Shown here: piece by piece, positions 25,959 to 35,406 of the stretch | How positions within the stretch are numbered: position 1 is the first letter of the stretch | Layout: every line of letters starts with the position of its first letter | From: Candidatus Borrarchaeum weybense | GTDB taxonomy: Archaea; Asgardarchaeota; Sifarchaeia; Borrarchaeales; Borrarchaeaceae | DNA length: 64,000 nucleotides | Reading direction: 5' to 3' | Assembly: GCA_019057385.1 (NCBI GenBank) | Contig: JAHQJS010000006.1 | Span: forward strand, 1 to 64,000 | The notes under the pieces: model-generated | Told to the model about the DNA's origin: nothing | Databases searched by the model: none | The model's input: the letters and a program-made list of their open reading frames with translations, nothing else | Program-made: the position numbers and the translations under genes

Positions 25959-27104
25959 ATGAGAATTTGTATTATTACAGACATCTATCCTTCAAGAGGA
26001 AATCTCCAAGGAATTTTTATCCACGAACTTTGCCGACAATTAGTGGACTTAAATTGTCAGGTTCATGTGGTAACATCTACTAGAAATAGTCGCAGCTCCC
26101 TAAAAATTATTGAAGGAGTGCATATTCATAATCTCAACTCGTTTCGTTCCTTTTTGCCATTTTTTGTTCAGAAGGTCATCAATACTGTCAAAAAGTATCA
26201 AATAGACGTGTTACATGCCCATTTCACATTACCAGGAGGGCTTATTGGGGTAATAACAAGAAAAATCACTTCAAAACCTTTAGTAGTTACTGTACACGGA
26301 TACGACATTACTTGCATTCGAAATCTAGGATATGGTCTTATATGTAATCCATTCCTCAGAAAAATTGTTAAAAAAACTCTTAAGAGCGTAGATAAGGTTA
26401 TTGCTGTTTCTAAGAGTGTAAAGAAAAGGATTATTCAACTTGGAATAAGAGATAATAAAATAAAAATAATATATAACGGTGTTGACCTAAAAAGATTTTG
26501 CCAAAGTCGTGAACTACTTGAAAGAAGTAATATATTGAAACATAAAAATAATTGGACACATAAGAAGATTCTTTTAAATGTTGGAAGTCTAGTTCCTGTT
26601 AAGGGGCAAAAATATTCAATTGAAGCAATGAGGGACGTCATTAAAGAATTCCCAGACTCCATGCTTTTGATCTGTGGAGCTGGACCGTTAAGAAAGCCGT
26701 TACACGAATTAGTTAAAAGATTTGACTTGCAGAATTATGTGAAATTTATGGGGGAAATTCATACAGAAGATATGCCCTTATATTATGCAATTGCTGACGT
26801 ATTTCTATTAAGCTCACTAATTGAAGGGCACCCTATCTCTCTTCTTGAAGCCATGGCCTATTCAAAGCCAATCATAGCATCAGAAGTTGGTGGCATTCCG
26901 GAAATAATTACAACGGGAAAAACTGGACTTTTAGTAGAAAAACAGCGTCCAAAAAAACTGGCACAAGCGATTTGCATGGTTTTACGGGATAAGGAACTAG
27001 CTGAAAGAATAGGAAGAAATGCTGGAGAATTAATAAAGAACTTCTCTTTAGAAATACAAGCCAAACAAGTATTGTCCATCTATAGAGATATAAAAGCTAC
27101 GTGA
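25959..27104 (+). CDS. GT4 glycosyltransferase
   Basis: The protein has 381 residues. The N-terminal domain opens MRICIITDIYPSRGN and has DVLHAHFTLPGG; the C-terminal domain shows IKIIYNGVDLKRF, LNVGSLVPVKGQKYSIEAM, LLICGAGP and the full E-x7-E motif in EGHPISLLEAMAYSKPIIAS. All donor-site elements are present, so it is likely active as a retaining glycosyltransferase. AAAGGAG lies a few bases before the ATG. No acceptor or donor can be assigned. Confidence 0.9.
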   Translation: MRICIITDIYPSRGNLQGIFIHELCRQLVDLNCQVHVVTSTRNSRSSLKIIEGVHIHNLNSFRSFLPFFVQKVINTVKKYQIDVLHAHFTLPGGLIGVITRKITSKPLVVTVHGYDITCIRNLGYGLICNPFLRKIVKKTLKSVDKVIAVSKSVKKRIIQLGIRDNKIKIIYNGVDLKRFCQSRELLERSNILKHKNNWTHKKILLNVGSLVPVKGQKYSIEAMRDVIKEFPDSMLLICGAGPLRKPLHELVKRFDLQNYVKFMGEIHTEDMPLYYAIADVFLLSSLIEGHPISLLEAMAYSKPIIASEVGGIPEIITTGKTGLLVEKQRPKKLAQAICMVLRDKELAERIGRNAGELIKNFSLEIQAKQVLSIYRDIKAT

Positions 27105-27207
27105 GGTCCTGAAACTTCTTTTGTAAGTTTAATCTATTGGCTCGTATTTTAAAAACTTCTTAAGTTCTATAAAACTAAATTACTTCTTATCTCAATTTTT
27201 TGAATGA

Positions 27208-28524
27208 TCATAAATAAAACAACGCATAAGAGAACCATCTTAAGGTTAAGAAGAGCATAACACACCATAAAATAATGAAAAGGATTCGATAGCGCTTAAT
27301 GTATTCACTACTTAGTGAATAAATGATTAATAATGACGAAAAAAGTTCAAGAAAGATGACACACCTATTTGGAACAAAATGAAAGGTTACTGACAAATAA
27401 GCAAGAAAGCACCACAACTTTGGCGTGGTAATGAAGTGCGTGGTGTGTATCTAGTGTGTTGATCATATTCATTATGAGTACCTTCGGGGCGTAGGGATGT
27501 TAAGCTTGTGGAGATACGACCTCCGTAACCCGCCAGGGGGTCGAGTCCGTCGTTGAAGCAGCAAGCCTCGATGCTTGAGCACGAGGTAGTTCACTGTAAC
27601 TATAGGGTGAAGAGGAAACAAATACGATAATATAAAACTCGCCACTAGTAATCTATGTTCCTTATTGTGTACCCATTTACTATTAATAATGACGGAGATA
27701 AATGCGCTCACAAAAAGTATAGCTGTACCATACCAAAAAACAAATAGCGGTGTACAATTGGCGCATCTGGATAAATAAAAGGAACATAATGAAATAAAAA
27801 GGGATAAAGAACTCTTTGAATAATGTCTGCTTCTATAAAAAGGTAAACCCACTTGTAAGAAATATCTTGAGGGGATGTCTGAGGTAAATAATAATTTAAT
27901 GTTAAATGCGGAATCCAATAAACCCTTGCGAAATTGTTGTATATTCCTCGAAATATATTTGTTCAATACTAAAAGGTGATTTTCCTTGCATTATGTTTTC
28001 TGCAATTATTGCGTATTGCCAAGCATCAAATCTAAGTCCCATGTATACTCCACGTAATAATGGTAACAACACTCATGTGAATACAAACGTATAAACAATT
28101 AAAAAGAACAACACAGTGTCTTTATTATTTAATATTCGTATTTTAAAATTATTGAAAACCGTTTTTAATTCATTTACACTTATACTTTCTAGAAAGGTAA
28201 GTGAGAAGAGCATAATATCAACTGCTAAGATTGAAACAAAAAGAAATAGCAATTGGAACTTGATTAAGAAAACTGAAAATAGCAAAGTTATGAAAGGTAT
28301 AACGCCGAATCCAAGAAAATAAGACGTGCCAACCATTTCTAGAAAGTTTAGTTTTAACCCTTTGCGCATTAAAAGTCTAGTAAGCAAATATCCTGTAAAA
28401 AATAAAGATAGAGACTATCACCAATTTAATAAGGGCAATAATTTCAAAGGGACTTAAAGGCTTTAATACGAGCTTTGATAGAATCGCCTGAAAATGCAAG
28501 ATATAAGGACTCCAGAAACCAGTT
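27208..28524 (-). pseudogene. Decayed GT-C-like membrane protein, interrupted by IS605-like remnant
   Basis: Fragments of one polytopic protein read leftward in several frames: FWSPYILHFQAIL and KPLSPFEIIALIKL (about 28524-28390), GYLLTRLLMRKGLKLNF (28387-28073), after a stop GLRFDAWQYAIIAENIMQGK (27950-28060), then membrane segments to about 27600 and, beyond the insert, a C-terminal FVPNRCVIFLELFSSLLI (27417-27208). GLRFDAW resembles the acceptor-loop Asp motif of GT39-like mannosyltransferases. At least three frameshifts and one stop show decay. The 27425-27594 remnant splits the last part. It was probably a paralogue of the intact GT-C genes at 43739-49017. Confidence 0.75.
27425..27594 (+). 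mobile_element. Solo IS605-like right end / omegaRNA-like remnant
   Basis: The last 40 nt (27555-27594) have the right-end form: GAAGCAGCAAG, stem CCTCG (27566-27570) with CGAGG (27582-27586), and GGTAGTTCAC. A further stem ACGAC (27516-27520) / GTCGT (27549-27553) encloses CTCC/GGGG pairs, giving an omegaRNA-like fold. No TnpB or TnpA frame remains. The 40-mer is 33/40 identical to 42899-42938. The left boundary is set by where the broken membrane-protein frame resumes and is approximate. Confidence 0.6.
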
Positions 28525-28772
28525 CAATGAAAACAATTATAATTCTTTACACAAAACTTTGGTAAATCTAACTATTGATTTGATTCACCATCTAAATCTC
28601 AGTATCTTCAACAGTATCCATACTTGAAACTTGTTGCAGATGGTTCAAAGAAATGTATTTAATATTGCTCGTGTGGGATATTTGTCCACTGTCACTGAAT
28701 GTTATACACCATTCATAAAGTTTAGCCATTTATTGACTGATATAATCTATTAGCGGTGAACGAGGACATTAA

Positions 28773-30575
28773 ATGTCTTGGGTAACTCATCTGACAATTC
28801 CATTTCTTCTCATTAGCATTGCCATTGCGTATTTTATTTTCATATTAATAAAAAATCCAATTATTTCCAAATCTTTTCTCTATACATCTTTTTTGATTCT
28901 ATGTGTTTCAAGCTTGCTCTCAACTTTATATGATTTCTGGATAGTATTTCATTGGAGTGCCGACACATGGGTTCATTTAACTCTAATTAATGAGACAATA
29001 AATATTGGGTTATTTCCTGGCAATCCTTTTTTTCAAAATCAGCCGACTATAATAAATTACTCAGTTATTCATTTAATTTGTGCAGAGATTTACTTCTTTT
29101 TCGAAATTCCACCCCACCTCCTTTTAATTCCGTTAGCACTCCTCGCAGTGCTATTAAGAATTCTTTTTGTATTTGTGTGGATTCGCTATTTATTAAGAAG
29201 TGAAAAATTAGCATTATTAGCTATTTCTATATATGTGATCTCCAGCGGTTCTTTCTTTAGCCCTACGTTTCATTTCCTATGGTATCCTTTTAGTCTAGGA
29301 ATAACTATTTCTAATTTGATTTTTCTTTTTATGTTAAAATCCCTTAAGGAAGATAAACTAAAATACGCGTTTATTTGTGCTTTATTTCTCTCAATCGCAA
29401 TAATGCTTCATATAATTGTCGGAGTATTCTTGTTCTTAGCCATCCTTGGTTTTCTATTTTTTTATGTAATTTTAAAAGGAGTTTCTCTAAAAAGCACTTA
29501 CTACATTATTGTGATTTTCATAGTGGGGATAGGGCTTGCGTTACTTTGGTATAGTTGGCTTATTCCTTCGTATCTTGTTAAAACTTCGCTTTCTCAACTA
29601 ACAACACCAAATCTCCCCCCTAATCAAGCCCTAAACTCGAATATCTTTAGGTTAGATCAACGCTACATAACTATTACTCGATTTGGGATAGTCAATCCGG
29701 GATACGTGCTTCTCTACGTTTTTAGTAATAATTTAGTGTTAATTGGATTAGTAGTATTAGGCTTCTATAAGTTCTTCCGAAATTTTAACATATATCAGGC
29801 TACGCAACGCGAAGTGTATTTAATGTCTAGCACAATACTACCCGTAGTCATGTCGTTTATTCCTCCACTATTTTATTTCCTCAACAGATTGCTTAAGGGA
29901 TCGATAGTCAGAATTATGATACTTTTGCCACAATTATTCTTTGCTACGATTGGTTTTGAGTGGTTATGCAGAGTTGTATTCAGAAAATTTTCGCATCATG
30001 ACTTCAATCCAAAATTCAAGAATGTCTCACGAAATCTCAGTCTCTTTCTTATGATTTTCTTGATTATTGGTATTTCTTCTTACCCAAAATATGATTATTA
30101 TCTCCATAGAGACACAGAGAGAGAGTCAACTCCACTAGTTCTTGATTGGGCATCCGATTTCACATGGTTGAAAGAACATTCTGCCAAAGACTCTATTGTC
30201 CTTTCAGACCCTTGGACATCATATTTCATACCCTATTTCGCTGAAAGGAAGATAGTTGCTACGCATCAAAGTCATGCAACCTCGTTCTCAATTTCAACTG
30301 GAGAAAGAATTTCAGATGTTGTATTGGTGCTAAATGCATCTACGTCCTTACGTGAAACGCTAACTATTATTAAAAAGTACAATGTATCCTATATACTCCT
30401 CAATTTACGACCTTACTTTAATTACAGGTATTCAAATTATAGACCGCATATAGAAAATTATTACTCTTTAGAGACCCCCCTAAAATTTTGTTCGTCATCA
30501 ACTTTTTTTAAGAAGGTCTATTACTTTGATGGAGTTTGGGTTTTTGAAGTTATGAGAAGTGACGTATCTAATTAA
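28773..30575 (+). CDS. Polytopic GT-C-type glycosyltransferase-like protein
   Basis: The protein has 600 residues, about 11 transmembrane segments in the first 440 and a soluble C-terminal domain of about 150 residues. HWSADTWVHLTLINE, with an Asp after the first membrane pair, matches the place of the catalytic Asp in GT-C enzymes that use polyprenyl-phosphate sugars. The C-terminal part (DWASDFTWLKEHSAKDSIVLSDPWTS) is the extracytoplasmic domain seen in STT3/PMT-like archaeal proteins. It probably adds a sugar to a glycan or protein outside the cell. It has no WWDYG motif, so it is not the oligosaccharyltransferase AglB. Confidence 0.65.
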   Translation: MSWVTHLTIPFLLISIAIAYFIFILIKNPIISKSFLYTSFLILCVSSLLSTLYDFWIVFHWSADTWVHLTLINETINIGLFPGNPFFQNQPTIINYSVIHLICAEIYFFFEIPPHLLLIPLALLAVLLRILFVFVWIRYLLRSEKLALLAISIYVISSGSFFSPTFHFLWYPFSLGITISNLIFLFMLKSLKEDKLKYAFICALFLSIAIMLHIIVGVFLFLAILGFLFFYVILKGVSLKSTYYIIVIFIVGIGLALLWYSWLIPSYLVKTSLSQLTTPNLPPNQALNSNIFRLDQRYITITRFGIVNPGYVLLYVFSNNLVLIGLVVLGFYKFFRNFNIYQATQREVYLMSSTILPVVMSFIPPLFYFLNRLLKGSIVRIMILLPQLFFATIGFEWLCRVVFRKFSHHDFNPKFKNVSRNLSLFLMIFLIIGISSYPKYDYYLHRDTERESTPLVLDWASDFTWLKEHSAKDSIVLSDPWTSYFIPYFAERKIVATHQSHATSFSISTGERISDVVLVLNASTSLRETLTIIKKYNVSYILLNLRPYFNYRYSNYRPHIENYYSLETPLKFCSSSTFFKKVYYFDGVWVFEVMRSDVSN

Positions 30576-30710
30576 TAGAAAAGATAAAACTCATCAAAAA
30601 TGCCCTTTAAAAGCTATAACGGGAATAAATTGGAGACTAAGTTCTCTAATTTAATAAATAATTGTAATCCAAAGTGTAATACCAAAATCAGCCCATAAAA
30701 ACAAAAACTA

Positions 30711-31871
30711 TCAATCGATTATGCTTTTATAAATCTCTATTATTCTGTTAGCAACTATATCCCAACTAAAATTTGCTTCAATTCTTTCTCTTGCTTTAAT
30801 CCCCATAGAAGTTATTTTTCTATTATCCTTTAAAAGAGTAATTATCGTATTAGCTAATATTTCTGAGTTTCTTGGAGGGACTAATATCCCTGTTTGATTT
30901 TCTATTATAACATCTGGCATCCCTCCGACTTTACTAGCGACAACAGGAACGCCACATGCCATAGCTTCTAAAACCGCCACTGATAGTCCTTCTGATAAAG
31001 ATGGAAGCACAAATAGACTACTTTCTTTTAGATTCTTATTGATAATTGTATGGGATTTTTTCCCTTCAAAAATAATATTTTCATCTAAGCTATATACTTT
31101 CGTTAATTGTGTTAATGATTCTTTTAGGTATCCTTCTCCAATGATAGTCAAAAATACTTGAGGTAACGCTTCTTTGATATATTTCATTGCCTCAATTAAA
31201 TACCTAAGTCCCTTAACTGGAATTAACCTTCCAACAAACAAGAGTCGATTTTTATTTGATTTTTCTAAGTTAATATCAAACTTATCTATATCAACCCCAT
31301 TAGGAATTACAAGAATCTTTTCTGCAGGAATCCCAAGCTTGATAATCCTTGATTTAAGATCTTTACTTACCGAAATTAGCAAATCCACGCTTTTCAAAGA
31401 AAAAATACTTATTCTTCTAATTGGTCCTTTTGCAGGTATCTTGTTGATGTCACTTCCATGGGTAGTTAATATAACAAAATGTTTTCTGATCTTCTTTATT
31501 AGAACAGCAACTAATCCGGCTAGAATCCAATGTGCATGAATTAAAGCATAATTTGTCGAAATTCTGAGACATTTAGTAAAAAAAGAAAAAAATAAGAACG
31601 GTATTTGAATTTGTGAAAAAAGGCTCTTTTTTATATTTGGGAGGATCCCCTCTCCTCCCGTTAAGTTTTGAAATCTTGGGGGATACATATATTTGAATCT
31701 AGTGACATCTATTCCCTTAATGTATTCCTGTTCTTTAGAATTAAAAATATGTGGAGTTAATGCTTTAACGTATACTCCCTTTTCCACTAACTTTTTTGCC
31801 AGTTCATAGGTTGGTCCTATTAGATTATTTTCGCTTTCAGGAAATGTCGTTGTTAGCATCAAAACTTTCAT
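30711..31871 (-). CDS. GT4 glycosyltransferase
   Basis: The protein has 386 residues from ATG 31871 (MKVLMLTTTFPESENN); the frame is open for 33 more codons upstream, but those overlap the ATP-grasp gene. Motifs: ALIHAHWILAG, THGSDINKIPAKG, KILVIPNGVDIDKF, RLLFVGRLIPVKGLRYLIEAM, LTIIGEG and EGLSVAVLEAMACGVPVVAS with an intact E-x7-E. It is third in a leftward operon: methyltransferase, ATP-grasp, GT4, with 4-nt gaps, so the three probably modify and attach the same residue. Confidence 0.9.
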   Translation of the reverse strand: MKVLMLTTTFPESENNLIGPTYELAKKLVEKGVYVKALTPHIFNSKEQEYIKGIDVTRFKYMYPPRFQNLTGGEGILPNIKKSLFSQIQIPFLFFSFFTKCLRISTNYALIHAHWILAGLVAVLIKKIRKHFVILTTHGSDINKIPAKGPIRRISIFSLKSVDLLISVSKDLKSRIIKLGIPAEKILVIPNGVDIDKFDINLEKSNKNRLLFVGRLIPVKGLRYLIEAMKYIKEALPQVFLTIIGEGYLKESLTQLTKVYSLDENIIFEGKKSHTIINKNLKESSLFVLPSLSEGLSVAVLEAMACGVPVVASKVGGMPDVIIENQTGILVPPRNSEILANTIITLLKDNRKITSMGIKARERIEANFSWDIVANRIIEIYKSIID

Positions 31872-31875
31872 TTTC

Positions 31876-33042
31876 TCAGTTTCCTTCTCTACGCGTTTTC
31901 CATAATTCCCTAATTCCTGCAAAAATAAACGCAATACTTGGTATAGGATCCTCAAGAGAAAGTGTATCATAATACAAGTTCTGTTCCTTAAAACGGATAA
32001 GTTCTCTTAAAAAAGTGAAATCTGTTGAGCCCTTAGCAAGGGCATGAATTGCACGTAAGTCATTTAATAGCCATCTTGCTTTTATACCACATTTATAATT
32101 CAATACCGGTTCAATGTCACCTTCGACAGCCATCTTATACAATAAAAATGGAAAGTCCACGCCAGAATAAATTGCTAGTGGTAGCGATCCCCAAAATCTG
32201 GGATTTACCTCAATTAAAACAGGCGTTTTATCTCTTTTATCAACTTTAAATTCTACCATTGCGACTCCATGCCACTCTAAGTACCTAAGTAGTTCGATTG
32301 CTATTTTTTCCATTTTTGGATTTCTTACACTCTCTCTTAATGTACTTGGGCCTCCAGTTATGGGATATTGTCTTAAACGCTTATGTGTGAAAAAAGCTCG
32401 TAGATCTCCTCTATTAAATAATAATGAGACACCATAACTAATCCCTGGGATATACGCTTGAATTAGAGGATAATTATTTGATTTAAGATTAAATTTTGCG
32501 ATTGTTTCTTTATATTTAGTGATCAATTCGTTTTTTGATAACGCATATGAAAGACCGATACTTCCTACGCCCTCTTTTAATTTTATAACAACAGGATAGT
32601 CTATCGTATCAGCGATTTTCCGAAGTTGTTCGATTTTCTTTATAATATGTGTTTTTGGAATACGGATTTGTAATTCATTAGCAATTTTTGATAACTCTTC
32701 TTTATTGTGAGCTTTCATAATCGCTTTATAATCGTGAAAGGGCACTTTGATAAATTGAATTAATTTTTCTTTGTATTTTACAATTGTATACGTTTCTGGA
32801 GAATTAAAAGGTAATATTACTTCATGTTTATCAGTTTTAATAACCTTAATAATTGTTTTAATGAACTGGATTGGGTTTTTATTAGCTGAGGGGTAAAGAA
32901 AATGCTTTTTTGAATACTTTGAAAAAAAGGCTGGAGCAAACTTCTCATCACTTGATGTTGTAACGTAAATTCCCTTTCTACCGAAATTTCGGATGGATGC
33001 AATAGTTTTTGGACTATTACCACTGAGTATCAAAACACTCAA
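31876..33042 (-). CDS. ATP-grasp carboxylate ligase
   Basis: The protein has 388 residues. An N-terminal pre-ATP-grasp domain (SGNSPKTIASIRNFGRKGI) is followed by the ATP-grasp core: YPVVIKLKEGVGSIGLSYA (nucleotide-binding lysines and glycine loop), PLIQAYIPGISYGVS, and the metal-binding end VAMVEFKVDKRDKTPVLIEVNPRFWGS. This is the form of COG3919-type ligases, which join an amino group to a carboxylate through an acyl phosphate. Within the MTase-ATP-grasp-GT4 operon it might amidate or aminoacylate a uronic acid; substrate is not determinable. Confidence 0.8.
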   Translation of the reverse strand: MSVLILSGNSPKTIASIRNFGRKGIYVTTSSDEKFAPAFFSKYSKKHFLYPSANKNPIQFIKTIIKVIKTDKHEVILPFNSPETYTIVKYKEKLIQFIKVPFHDYKAIMKAHNKEELSKIANELQIRIPKTHIIKKIEQLRKIADTIDYPVVIKLKEGVGSIGLSYALSKNELITKYKETIAKFNLKSNNYPLIQAYIPGISYGVSLLFNRGDLRAFFTHKRLRQYPITGGPSTLRESVRNPKMEKIAIELLRYLEWHGVAMVEFKVDKRDKTPVLIEVNPRFWGSLPLAIYSGVDFPFLLYKMAVEGDIEPVLNYKCGIKARWLLNDLRAIHALAKGSTDFTFLRELIRFKEQNLYYDTLSLEDPIPSIAFIFAGIRELWKTRREGN

Positions 33043-33046
33043 TGTA

Positions 33047-33646
33047 TCACCTATTAGATAACTCTCTTATATTATCCATTCTATTATTCTTTTGAAAAAT
33101 GAATAGCTTAAAACATGAAGAAACAATGTTTTTAGTTTTAATAAGCAGTGTATTACTCGCAATTTTCATTAATTCTTGTCCATTGAATGCACAATGTAAT
33201 TTTCTTTGTTCATTTAATAAGAGACCGAAGAGACCTAGTATTTTCCAGAATAATCCGTCAGCTATTGATATAAGAAGATGTCCGCTCGGTTGCAGTACTT
33301 TCATACATGATTGAAATACTTTCATGGGATCGGAAGTATGTTCAATTACTCCTAACAGATATATTGAATCAAAAGTATTTGCTTTATATGGCAAATACGT
33401 AGCATCGCATATCTGAAAATTATTGCTTGAAAACTTAGGCTTACCTTTAATATCACATAAATATATTTCTTTAACGTGTGGTTGTAGAATTTTATAAAGA
33501 ATTCCGCTTCCACACCCTACGTCTAAGACTATCTTGTTTTGATAATAACTCTTCATTTTTCGTATAGCCATTAGTTGTTTTTGCGCATAATATTTTGTGA
33601 ATAAGGTTCTTTGCGAATGAATATAAAGATTAATTGAACTAGCCAT
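33047..33646 (-). CDS. SAM-dependent methyltransferase
   Basis: The protein has 199 residues, class I Rossmann fold. Motif I is IVLDVGCGSGILYKIL, followed by the acidic IYLCDIKGKPKF, CDATYLPYKANTFDSIYLLGVIEHT (motifs II/III region) and VLQPSGHLLISI. This is the COG2226/COG0500 shape found with O-antigen-like loci. First gene of the leftward operon with the ATP-grasp and GT4 genes. Sugar O-methylation is likely from context. Confidence 0.8.
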   Translation of the reverse strand: MASSINLYIHSQRTLFTKYYAQKQLMAIRKMKSYYQNKIVLDVGCGSGILYKILQPHVKEIYLCDIKGKPKFSSNNFQICDATYLPYKANTFDSIYLLGVIEHTSDPMKVFQSCMKVLQPSGHLLISIADGLFWKILGLFGLLLNEQRKLHCAFNGQELMKIASNTLLIKTKNIVSSCFKLFIFQKNNRMDNIRELSNR

Positions 33647-33930
33647 CTAACAGACACCCGGCTATAATATGCATTCTAAACTTTGGTATAAACTCTATAT
33701 CTTCTAAAATCCCTTTTTCTTCATTATTTAGAACGATAAACAAACAATTCGGTAATTAGGTAGTCTCCGTGAATATACATGAATATATTGAAAACGTTTC
33801 TTTTAATTAATGAATGCAAAACTGTACATATCCTTTATTATAATTAAAATCGATTCTGTTTTCGTTCACATAGGTATTTCAAGCATTATATCTTTGTTAT
33901 AAAATTCATATAAACGAAAGTGAAGATTAA

Positions 33931-35280
33931 ATGCCAATAGAATTTAAGATTAGTAGTAACAAACTATTCTTATTGGCGAACCAGCTTTTAAAAGACTACA
34001 AGAATGATGTGGATTCATTAACTCTGAGTTTTGGGAATGATGGAGATATCTCATTATGTCGAGGTAAGGTTCCCTATAATGATTTCATAGAATTTGAACA
34101 TCATCCAATCACAGAGTTATTATTCAAACGAGAAATTACCAAGAAAATCAAAGTAAACACCTTAGTCGAGAAAAACAGATTGAGAGGCGAATATATAGCA
34201 AAATTTTCTGATGGGACTCCTGCGATTTCAATAAAGGGAAATCGAATATTTTTCAACTTTAATATATTGGAAGCCATTTATAATGAGTTAATGGAAAATT
34301 CGGTGCAAAAGGATGTCACTTACAAAAAAATTTTAATGACAAAGATCTACTGGGCGTTCCCTAAAGTATTTAGAAGACAAGTTAGAAAAGCGTACCGTAA
34401 AAGAAAAACTCATCTTAGACCACCCCCCATGTTTTTTATTGGCACAACAGCAAATATTTTGATTTATTTGCTCGAAAAAATGATCGAAGAACTTACTGGA
34501 AAAACTAGAGTATACCGACCTACTTGTATTATATCACATGATGTTGATTTGAATTACTGTCAAACAAAAGGCGTTGATATTCTATTTGATATCGAAAAGA
34601 AAAACCATGTGTCTTCAACATGGTTTTTTACACCTCATCATAAAGACTTTCCCCTAAATTGTAAAAGGGTTAAGTATCTCTTTAATAACGGCTTTGAGAT
34701 TGGTGTTCATGGATATACCCACGATGGATTATTAGATAAAATTAGTCCAGATAAGAGGAAAAAGCGATTAAAATTTGCTTTAAAAGAACTTAGCGCGTGT
34801 AAAATTGAAACTTTTGGTTTTAGAAGTCCCTGGATGCTAAGAACAAATGATTTATGGCAATTAATCGATAATATAGGTTATATTTACGATTCTAGTTATC
34901 CTGATAAGGATACATTGTCACTTACGGGATTACCTGGTGTTAATTTCAATCGTCCATTTCACCCCATCATAAATGTCCAAAATTGCTGGCGACAATTAAA
35001 CTTAATAGAATTTCCAGTGAGTTATCCCCAAGATGTCCAAATCTTGGAAGATTACAACTTAGAGGATTCCGAAGCATTCGCATACTGGAAGACCAAGATT
35101 GATTTTATTAAAGACTTCCATGGATTTTTTATATGGCATACTCATCCAATTCAAATAAATAGTCGATTAAAGTTATTTCAAAAAACAATTGATTATTTGA
35201 AAAGAGAAAAATTCTTCTTTTCATCCTTTAAAGATGAAAGTTTAGCATTGCTAAAAACGAAAAAAGAGGAAACCACATAA
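33931..35280 (+). CDS. Polysaccharide deacetylase (CE4/NodB-like)
   Basis: The protein has 449 residues. The NodB domain occupies the second half: SHDVDL (metal-binding Asp-Asp motif 1), GVHGYTHDGL (motif 2, HxxxxD/H type), FRSPW (motif 3), and IWHTHPIQI (motif 5 His). CE4 enzymes remove N-acetyl groups using Zn or Co. The first 190 residues are not recognised and may position substrate; no signal peptide is seen. It stands between the methyltransferase operon and two GT4 genes and probably de-N-acetylates a sugar of the local glycan. Confidence 0.8.
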   Translation: MPIEFKISSNKLFLLANQLLKDYKNDVDSLTLSFGNDGDISLCRGKVPYNDFIEFEHHPITELLFKREITKKIKVNTLVEKNRLRGEYIAKFSDGTPAISIKGNRIFFNFNILEAIYNELMENSVQKDVTYKKILMTKIYWAFPKVFRRQVRKAYRKRKTHLRPPPMFFIGTTANILIYLLEKMIEELTGKTRVYRPTCIISHDVDLNYCQTKGVDILFDIEKKNHVSSTWFFTPHHKDFPLNCKRVKYLFNNGFEIGVHGYTHDGLLDKISPDKRKKRLKFALKELSACKIETFGFRSPWMLRTNDLWQLIDNIGYIYDSSYPDKDTLSLTGLPGVNFNRPFHPIINVQNCWRQLNLIEFPVSYPQDVQILEDYNLEDSEAFAYWKTKIDFIKDFHGFFIWHTHPIQINSRLKLFQKTIDYLKREKFFFSSFKDESLALLKTKKEETT

Positions 35281-35406
35281 ACTCAAAAAGTAGAACCTTA
35301 AATGATGCCTTAATTCACAGGAAGAAAGTCATTTCACATTTCGGTCTACTGTAAAGCTGTGGTGCTTTCTTGCTCTATAGGTGTAAGAAAAGTTAAGGTA
35401 TTTAAA

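Noticed and set aside
27537..27551. T-loop-like GGTCGAGTCC, possible tRNA
   Set aside because: The loop lacks the usual TTC, there is no matching acceptor or anticodon arm, and the stretch is explained by the IS605-like right end.
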